DNA of 45,756 bases from Fibrobacteria bacterium (lineage in GTDB: Bacteria > Fibrobacterota > Fibrobacteria > UBA11236). A program made the position numbers and the translations under genes. Shown here piece by piece: positions 40,909-45,756 of this stretch. The stretch is from the NCBI GenBank assembly GCA_017881725.1, contig JADGQO010000162.1, forward strand, positions 1-45,756, given 5' to 3'. Below the pieces are notes generated by a model, which saw nothing but the letters and a program-made list of their open reading frames with translations, made no database searches and was not told where the DNA came from. The number at the start of each line of letters is the position of its first letter. The first letter of the stretch is position 1.

Positions 40909-41562
40909 ATGAAAATAAAACCGCTCCGCCCTGATTACGGAAAGCGCGCCTTCGCGGGAATCGCCGTCGTAGGGATGCTGGGATGTTCAATGATGGCGGG
41001 ATGTTCAATCCCCTCCGGGCCGGACGAGAAGTCGTGCATGACTTACTCGCGGCAAGACTTCGGATATCAAGCCGATTTGGACGGGGACGGCTGTTTCACG
41101 CGGGCTGAATTGCTCATGGCCCGTTCGCTGATTCCGGTATCGATGGATTCGGGGTCGAATTGCCGCGTGCTGCGCGGCGCCTGGCAGGACGCGTACTCGG
41201 GCGATACTTTGTATTCATCGGACAGCGTGGAAATCGATCATTTGGTGCCCTTGAAGGAAGCTTTCACATCGGGAGCGGACCGATGGCCGTCGGAGCGGAA
41301 AAGGATTTTCGCCAACACGGACAGTCTCGATCAACTCGTCGTTGCGCGCGCCAGCACCAATCATTCCAAGGGCTCGCGCGATATCGGCGCTTGGCAACCG
41401 GAATCGAAGCAGGCGAAAATTCGGTATGCCTTGAGTTGGGCGCGCATCAAGGTCGCCTGGGAGCTCACCGCCGATGCCAAGGAATTGGGCGCGCTGAAAG
41501 CCATCCTGGGGGAAACGCACGTAGTCTTGCCCCTGGAAGCGGAAGAGCCGCCTTGCCCTTAA
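40909..41562 (+). CDS. Exported lipoprotein HNH nuclease (DUF1524)
   Basis: ATG at 40909 with AAAAGGA ahead; 217 residues. After a signal with GMLGCSMMAGC (lipid anchor at one of the Cys) there is an EF-hand-like DLDGDGCFTRAEL, and then the HNH core VEIDHLVPLKEAFTSGADRW, FANTDSLDQLVVARASTNHS and KGSRDIGAWQP, typical of DUF1524/GmrSD C-terminal nuclease domains. A surface or periplasmic nuclease for DNA breakdown or uptake is likely. Its upstream region has TTGACA (40861-40866) but no clear -10. Confidence 0.85.
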   Translation: MKIKPLRPDYGKRAFAGIAVVGMLGCSMMAGCSIPSGPDEKSCMTYSRQDFGYQADLDGDGCFTRAELLMARSLIPVSMDSGSNCRVLRGAWQDAYSGDTLYSSDSVEIDHLVPLKEAFTSGADRWPSERKRIFANTDSLDQLVVARASTNHSKGSRDIGAWQPESKQAKIRYALSWARIKVAWELTADAKELGALKAILGETHVVLPLEAEEPPCP

Positions 41563-41647
41563 CCGGATGTTCAGGGTGTTCAGCGTTTTGAAAAACTGCG
41601 CCCGGATCCACGCCCGTGAATGTTGTACTTTCATTTTTGGAGGAACC

Positions 41648-42127
41648 ATGAATCAAGCCCATATCCATTTGCTTTCCAACCATTTTCCCGTCATCGGCCC
41701 CGTCATGGGCTTAATTGCCCTGGCCGTTGGGATGGCTTGGAAAAGCGCTCCGGCGCGGTTGGCCGCTTACCTGATTTTCATCGTTTCGGGTTTGGGAGCG
41801 ATAGTGGCGTTCACCAGCGGCGAGGGGGCCGAGCACATCGTTAAAACCGGACTGACGGTGAGCAAGGAGGCCGTGGATCGTCATGGCGATTTCGCCGACT
41901 ACGGCTTTGCGGCCATTATGGCGCTCGCGGCGGCGTCCGTATTCGGAGCCTTGGAAAGCCGTATCCGCATCAAGGTCAATTGGCCTTGGGACCGCATCGT
42001 TTTCATTCTGGCGATCATCACTTTAGCGCTGTGCGGTTGGACGGCCTATCTCGGCGGAAAAATCCGCCATACGGAATTCAATGATTCGGCTTCGTCCCTA
42101 CCGCCATGCAATCCCAGCGCCGGATAA
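41648..42127 (+). CDS. Four-helix membrane protein (DUF2231-like)
   Basis: ATG at 41648 with GGAGG ahead (TTTGGAGGAACC); 159 residues. MNQAHIHLLSNHFPVIGPVM opens the first helix, then AAYLIFIVSGLGAIVAFTSG, AEHIVKTGLTVSKEAVDRHG, FAAIMALAAASVFGAL and IVFILAIITLALCGWTAYLG. The H.H.L.NH.P motif at the start and the TSGE..E turn recur in a widespread group of inner-membrane proteins, sometimes linked to heme or metals through the His residues. No enzyme role is known. Confidence 0.7.
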   Translation: MNQAHIHLLSNHFPVIGPVMGLIALAVGMAWKSAPARLAAYLIFIVSGLGAIVAFTSGEGAEHIVKTGLTVSKEAVDRHGDFADYGFAAIMALAAASVFGALESRIRIKVNWPWDRIVFILAIITLALCGWTAYLGGKIRHTEFNDSASSLPPCNPSAG

Positions 42128-42155
42128 GTAGATTCTGCCTGGTCATGGGAACCGG

Positions 42156-42644
42156 ATGGTGGACTCAAGGGAGGCGGGCGTGCAAGAGGATTTGAAGTCG
42201 CAATTGTTCATGTCGGATTCCGGCATTCACGGCAAGGGAGTCTATACGCGTGACTTCATCCAGCAAGGCCGGTTGGTGATCCACTGCCGCGGCATTGAAA
42301 GACATAAGGACGAAATCGTGGAAGGCATGCGCGCCATGCAAATCGGCCCCGAAACCTATTTGGCGGAAGATCCGGACCATCCCGGATTAGATGATTTCAT
42401 CAACCATAGCTGCAATCCGAACGTCGGGTTCCTGGATGGCAGCCTGCGGTTCTTCGCGTTGAAGGATATCCAACCCGGCGAGGAATTGTTCTGGGACTAC
42501 AGCACCACGATGAACGAAGAGGGCTGGGAAATCCCTTGCGGATGCGGCGCCCCGAATTGCCGCGGAAAAATCCAGAGCTTCTGTGATCTTGCCAGCGAGC
42601 ATAAGGACCGCCTGCGCGGCATTGTGCTCGGGTATTTGCGCTAA
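42156..42644 (+). CDS. SET-domain protein lysine methyltransferase
   Basis: 162 residues from ATG 42156, or 154 from GTG 42180, which has GGGAGG better placed. SDSGIHGKGVYTRDFIQQG is the SET-N strand pair; DDFINHSCNPNVGF is the NHSCxPN motif of the pseudoknot; GEELFWDYSTT carries the catalytic Tyr region, and CGCGAPNCRGKI is a post-SET zinc site with Cys-x-Cys...Cys. It would transfer methyl from SAM to a protein lysine. There is no signal peptide. Bacterial SET proteins are scattered and were probably acquired by transfer; the substrate is unknown. Confidence 0.92.
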   Translation: MVDSREAGVQEDLKSQLFMSDSGIHGKGVYTRDFIQQGRLVIHCRGIERHKDEIVEGMRAMQIGPETYLAEDPDHPGLDDFINHSCNPNVGFLDGSLRFFALKDIQPGEELFWDYSTTMNEEGWEIPCGCGAPNCRGKIQSFCDLASEHKDRLRGIVLGYLR

Positions 42645-42691
42645 GGGCGCCCGCTCAGAGGGCCCGCTAAGAGCGGCCGTTAAGCGCGCCC
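42645..42691 (+). other. GC-rich structured intergenic stretch
   Basis: Directly after the SET gene stop, GGGCGC (42645-42650) can pair with GCGCCC (42686-42691), with CCGCT (42664-42668)/AGCGG (42672-42676) inside and imperfect 13-15 bp repeats. No T-run follows. Possible 3' hairpin. The rest up to 42844 shows no gene. Confidence 0.4.
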
Positions 42692-42844
42692 TTCCGAAAA
42701 CGGCTGGAGTTGCGTTCTTAGGGCCTGCATATTTCCGAAACTCGACCCTCCCGGGCCGACAAGCTTGTTGATAAACACTTCCGTCTCGTAATATTTCCAT
42801 GGGTGTGGCCGCGCGGCGCGCATACCGATGGGATGAATTCGGCC

Positions 42845-43186
42845 ATGAAAACGATTGCTTGTCTGGTCCTAGGATGGCTGGCCTTGGCGCCGATCGGAAT
42901 TGCTTACGGCCAATCGCAAAGAGACGACCATGCGGGCAAGAATCAAAAGCCATCCGATGTAAACGCGAAGCCCCCAGCTAACCAAAAAGCACCGGATTTG
43001 GATTTTGCCGTCGACGAAGGCCGCGAGTCGCCTGGACTGAACCGAGCCTCGGGCCAGAGGGTGTGGTTGTATTGGACCTTAGGCACGGCAGCCGTCGTCG
43101 GCGGCGGCATTTGGTATTTCCGTATTGAACCCGTCAAGTCAACCGTCGCGCCGATCAAGACGACGCAGGTATTTTCTGATGGATAA
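42845..43186 (+). CDS. Small exported/membrane protein, unknown
   Basis: 113 residues from ATG 42845. Signal peptide KTIACLVLGWLALAPIGIAY, a polar stretch rich in Asp, Lys and Pro, and one membrane helix near the end (VWLYWTLGTAAVVGGGIWYF). No family. Its last 8 bp overlap the start of the LamG lipoprotein gene, so the two are coupled; it may be an accessory for its neighbour. Confidence 0.6.
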   Translation: MKTIACLVLGWLALAPIGIAYGQSQRDDHAGKNQKPSDVNAKPPANQKAPDLDFAVDEGRESPGLNRASGQRVWLYWTLGTAAVVGGGIWYFRIEPVKSTVAPIKTTQVFSDG

Positions 43187-45110
43187 TCCGGGGACTCTTC
43201 AACCGCATTCACGCCCGGGGATTCCCGGAACCCTCCGCTTAAGTTCGACGTGGCGCGGCTTGCGGGCCTGCCTGCTCGCCATCGCGGCTCTTTCGCTGTT
43301 CATGCAATGCAATTCGGGCGGGACGACTTCCAGCCCGGCGGAGAATTTCGTTTCCATCAAATTAAACGACTCCCTGTCCCGCTTCGACAGCGTGTCCGTG
43401 CTGATTGTCGCTGCGGGAGATACCAGCCGCGTGATCGGTAAAGCCTGGTCCGGGCCCTTGCCCAATCCCAAGGCCATTCCCGATTTCCGGCTCGCGGACG
43501 GGACGAAGACCATCGTCTCCATCCACGTCCTCGGGTATAAAAACGGAGGCGCCGTCGTTCTGAGCATGCTCATGTCCAATCAGGCAGGCGTCACGGTGGT
43601 GCAACAATTTCCCCAGCAGAACATCCCGCCCAACAAGGATCCCACGGCGACAGCAACCGATCCCAAATCTGATACGGCGCGCACGCCGGTTCCCGCAAAC
43701 ACGACGACCAAACCGACCACGCCCCCGCAGGGGACGGACCTCTCCACCGTTCTGGCCAACTTGACGCCCTCCGCCGGGAGCTTGTCGCCCGCCTTCAATC
43801 CCGCCCTCCACGAGTACACCCTCACGCTGGCAAGCACCGCGAGCACGGTATCATTTACCGCCACGCTGGTCTCGACCAAAGCGTCCCTGGCATTTAACGG
43901 AGCGCTTCTGGATCCCCGAACGACCAGTCCTCCCATCATGCCGGCCATTGGAAACAAATCCGTAGCCGTCCAAGTTTCCATCGGAGCCGATGTCACGATC
44001 TACACGGTCAAGGTGGTGTGGTTACCGATTAAGGGCGGCGACACCGGCGCTAAATATTCCGATCCGCGGAATTCCGGCGGCGGAACTTGGAAATACCGCA
44101 CTCGCATCGCCGTCAACGGCCAAAGCCTGGGTCTGGGCGCCGGGATCGCGGTGCGCAACGCGCCCCTCCTAATCCGGTTGACCGGGGACAATTTCAAATT
44201 TTCCGAGGCGGACTCCCTGGGCAACGATATCCGGTTTTCCAAGGCCGATGGCACGCCGCTCGATTATGAAGTCAGCCGGTGGGACGCCCAGGCTCTCCAA
44301 GCGGAAATTTGGGTGCGCGTCGATACCGTGTACTGCGACGATACGACCCGCATCCGGATGTACTGGGGTAACCCTGCCGCTACCTCAGCGGCGGACTCCA
44401 AAGGCGTTTTCCAAGTCGCCAACGGTTTCAACGGCGTCTGGCATCTGGGCGAAAGCCCGAAAGGCGCCGAAGGCGAATTCAAGGACGCGGTAGGCCGAAA
44501 TGACGGTACCGGCGGCGGTGGGAATGCGAATTACCTGACTACCCGGATCGCGGCGGTTACCGGATTCGGACAGGACTTTGGTTCTCCGAATTGCAAAGGC
44601 ACCATCTCAATTCCCAATGCCATGGATCCGGGGCCGTCGGGATGGACCTTCCAATCCTGGGTGCGGGTGCGCGGCTCCAACGAAGGCGTCCTGTTCAGCA
44701 AATGCAACGGCGCCGACCGGACGCACGGCCGCTTCCAAATCGTCGTCAAAGCCGGCAACGGCCATCAACTGGCGCTGGCCAGCTTGGCTTCCATATGCCT
44801 CACCAACGTCTACCTTCCGGACAACGCATCCGTGCTCTTGACCATCGTCTACGACGGGCAAAACGCAGACTTCTACGTGGATGGTTTCCTGCGCGAAAGC
44901 CATAAGTGGACCCAGGATCCGGACTCAACGGCGGCTGTCACTATCGGAAGCGATGCCCCCTCGGATATCGCGGCGGGATTCCAGGGCTATTTGGACGAGG
45001 TCTGGATTTCTTCGACGCCCCGCAAACCGGAATGGACCCGGCTGGCGTTTGAAAACCAAAAGACGACGACCAATCTAATCTCAATGCTCCCTTTCGTCTC
45101 AGCGGAATAA
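43179..45110 (+). CDS. Large lipoprotein: Cadherin-like, DUF2341 and LamG domains
   Basis: ATG at 43179; 643 residues. The signal has lipobox-like LSLFMQC. A Thr/Pro linker (ARTPVPANTTTKPTTPPQG) precedes a Cadherin-like beta-sandwich (LTPSAGSLSPAFNPALHEYT, about 187-283), a DUF2341 domain (WKYRTRIAVNG, DNDIRFSKADG-like, TRIRMYWGNP; 304-427) and a LamG/concanavalin-like domain (GWTFQSWVRVRGSNEGVLF and YLDEVWIS; 434-624). This architecture is frequent in Fibrobacterota surface proteins and probably binds polysaccharide or other cells. Confidence 0.88.
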   Translation: MDNPGTLQPHSRPGIPGTLRLSSTWRGLRACLLAIAALSLFMQCNSGGTTSSPAENFVSIKLNDSLSRFDSVSVLIVAAGDTSRVIGKAWSGPLPNPKAIPDFRLADGTKTIVSIHVLGYKNGGAVVLSMLMSNQAGVTVVQQFPQQNIPPNKDPTATATDPKSDTARTPVPANTTTKPTTPPQGTDLSTVLANLTPSAGSLSPAFNPALHEYTLTLASTASTVSFTATLVSTKASLAFNGALLDPRTTSPPIMPAIGNKSVAVQVSIGADVTIYTVKVVWLPIKGGDTGAKYSDPRNSGGGTWKYRTRIAVNGQSLGLGAGIAVRNAPLLIRLTGDNFKFSEADSLGNDIRFSKADGTPLDYEVSRWDAQALQAEIWVRVDTVYCDDTTRIRMYWGNPAATSAADSKGVFQVANGFNGVWHLGESPKGAEGEFKDAVGRNDGTGGGGNANYLTTRIAAVTGFGQDFGSPNCKGTISIPNAMDPGPSGWTFQSWVRVRGSNEGVLFSKCNGADRTHGRFQIVVKAGNGHQLALASLASICLTNVYLPDNASVLLTIVYDGQNADFYVDGFLRESHKWTQDPDSTAAVTIGSDAPSDIAAGFQGYLDEVWISSTPRKPEWTRLAFENQKTTTNLISMLPFVSAE

Positions 45111-45139
45111 ATCCATCAAATCCAAATTCGCGACGCTAA

Positions 45140-45756
45140 TCACATAGTGAACTTTCCGCCCGCAAACGGATCGCCGCCCAAGGCCTCGTTGCGTCGCCAG
45201 ATGGAAAAGCGCCGGCGGGATACATCGGCGTGGAAATCCACCAACCGGCTGACTACGGGGCCTTGGCGCAACATCCGATAAGCGCCGGAGGCTTCCGCGA
45301 GCGCGATGAAACATTCATGCTCCTCCTCCGTGTGGCACCAAGCCATCATGGCCGCGCCGGGTTTCTGCAAGGAGGCGGACTTACTCAGAATTTTTTCCGG
45401 CGCGAAGTACCGCAGGGGAAGTCCCCATAAGAGCAGATGCCGGGGCAACACGAAAGGATAAAAGAAGGAAACCAGGTCGTAATCGCCTTCCCCGTAAGCG
45501 AGGAAATCTCCGGTCGCATAGGTAACTTTCGAGTTACCTGTCTGGGCGATATAGGCTTCGGCATAATCGCGCCGGGAGCGCAAATCAGGATAGATGCCGA
45601 AACCGTCGAGTTCGATACCTTCCAGAACGGGCCATTCCGCTTCCGGCTTCGCGACGGAATTCCCCATGCGCCGCAGCCACCGTTCCAATCCGAATACATA
45701 GTGCCAATCCTGGCAGCCGACGTCGAGGGCCTTCAATGGACCTGCCGCATTGGAGC
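45140..45756 (-). CDS. Class I SAM methyltransferase-like protein (5' end outside)
   Basis: The frame is open to the right edge; the TTG at 45736 is not a real start because the sequence reads SNAAGPLKALDVGCQDWHYV. ALDVGCQDW is a modified motif I (GC.D instead of GCGxG). GIELDGFGIYPDLRSRRDYA is motif II with the acidic residue, and YATGDFLAYGEGDYDLVSFF is motif III/IV. The C-terminus is normal. Substrate unknown. Convergent with the LamG gene, 29 bp apart. Confidence 0.7.
   Translation of the reverse strand, partial: SNAAGPLKALDVGCQDWHYVFGLERWLRRMGNSVAKPEAEWPVLEGIELDGFGIYPDLRSRRDYAEAYIAQTGNSKVTYATGDFLAYGEGDYDLVSFFYPFVLPRHLLLWGLPLRYFAPEKILSKSASLQKPGAAMMAWCHTEEEHECFIALAEASGAYRMLRQGPVVSRLVDFHADVSRRRFSIWRRNEALGGDPFAGGKFTM
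45522..45537. repeat. GTAAC-N6-GTTAC palindrome, copy 7
   Basis: Spacer TTTCGA; the longest version, AGGTAACT-TTCG-AGTTACCT, an 8-bp perfect stem with a TTCG loop. It lies inside the methyltransferase-like coding region (GNSKVTY). Confidence 0.88.

Noticed and set aside
42601-42845. Small RNA gene downstream of the SET gene
   Set aside because: Structured GC-rich repeats exist, but neither a promoter nor a T-run terminator is visible.
1-45756. CRISPR array, rRNA, tRNA or replication origin
   Set aside because: No regularly spaced direct repeats with unique spacers, no rRNA signatures, no cloverleaf with a CCA end, and no DnaA-box cluster were seen by reading; a covariance-model scan would be decisive.

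Overview
The window is about 45.8 kb of GC-rich (roughly 58-60% by eye), gene-dense bacterial DNA. It reads as a chromosome piece from a Gram-negative, didermic member of the FCB group, most likely Fibrobacterota. That placement is an inference from gene content: a PorV/UPF0164-type outer-membrane protein, several large secreted proteins or lipoproteins with Cadherin-like, DUF2341 and LamG domains, a VIT-like surface protein with a secretion-type C-terminal beta domain, a PEP-CTERM protein, a FlgM-like anti-sigma factor and two RND efflux systems. There are no rRNA, tRNA or CRISPR loci, no intact insertion sequences, and no phage genes apart from a small holin-superfamily membrane protein.

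Layout. 1-2.4 kb: 3' end of a glycosyltransferase, a FlgM-like anti-sigma factor behind a sigma-28-like promoter, and the tRNA t6A enzyme TsaC/Sua5. 2.5-6.6 kb (minus strand): a holin-family membrane protein, two overlapping HupE/UreJ permeases, the wreck of a formamidopyrimidine-DNA glycosylase gene, a PorV-like outer-membrane protein and a lipoprotein. 6.8-10.1 kb: UvrA with an unusual AT-hook tail. 10.2-12.6 kb: small envelope proteins and a ferredoxin/metallo-beta-lactamase fusion. 12.65-14.4 kb: a promoter-leader-terminator unit that looks like an attenuator, then a divergent methyltransferase-like gene translationally coupled to an isochorismatase-family hydrolase. 14.4-20.1 kb (minus): HAE1-type RND operon (adaptor, pump, TolC). 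20.4-27.1 kb (plus): Cus-type copper/silver RND operon (Cys-rich protein, outer-membrane factor, adaptor, CusA), arranged back-to-back with the first. 27.1-29.6 kb: a gene graveyard with remnants of ArsR, SRPBCC, sterol-desaturase and TetR genes and a 5'-truncated hydroxylamine-oxidoreductase-like multiheme cytochrome. 29.9-32.9 kb: a coupled pair of surface proteins. 33-37.8 kb: ChrA, a WYL regulator, a VOC protein, a DUF1161 protein, a TlpA-like thioredoxin and a catalase-related protein. 37.9-45.8 kb: a PEP-CTERM phytase-like esterase, a cNMP-FHA fusion, a YdcH-like protein, a secreted HNH nuclease, a membrane protein, a SET-domain protein, a LamG lipoprotein and a truncated methyltransferase.

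The strongest signal outside the genes is a dispersed 16-bp dyad, GTAAC-N6-GTTAC, with exactly seven perfect copies. All have the same 6-bp spacer. Several lie at gene ends; in three of them the TAA stop codon of a minus-strand gene is the core of the half-site. The same half-sites also occur as direct repeats with the same 6-bp spacer (11-bp periodicity) at three more places. A rough composition-based expectation for the inverted form is about 0.03 copies in the whole window. I regard this as the best candidate for an undescribed system (a chromosome-organising or regulatory protein site, or a mobile mini-palindrome), followed by the putative RNA switch at 12.65-12.88 kb.
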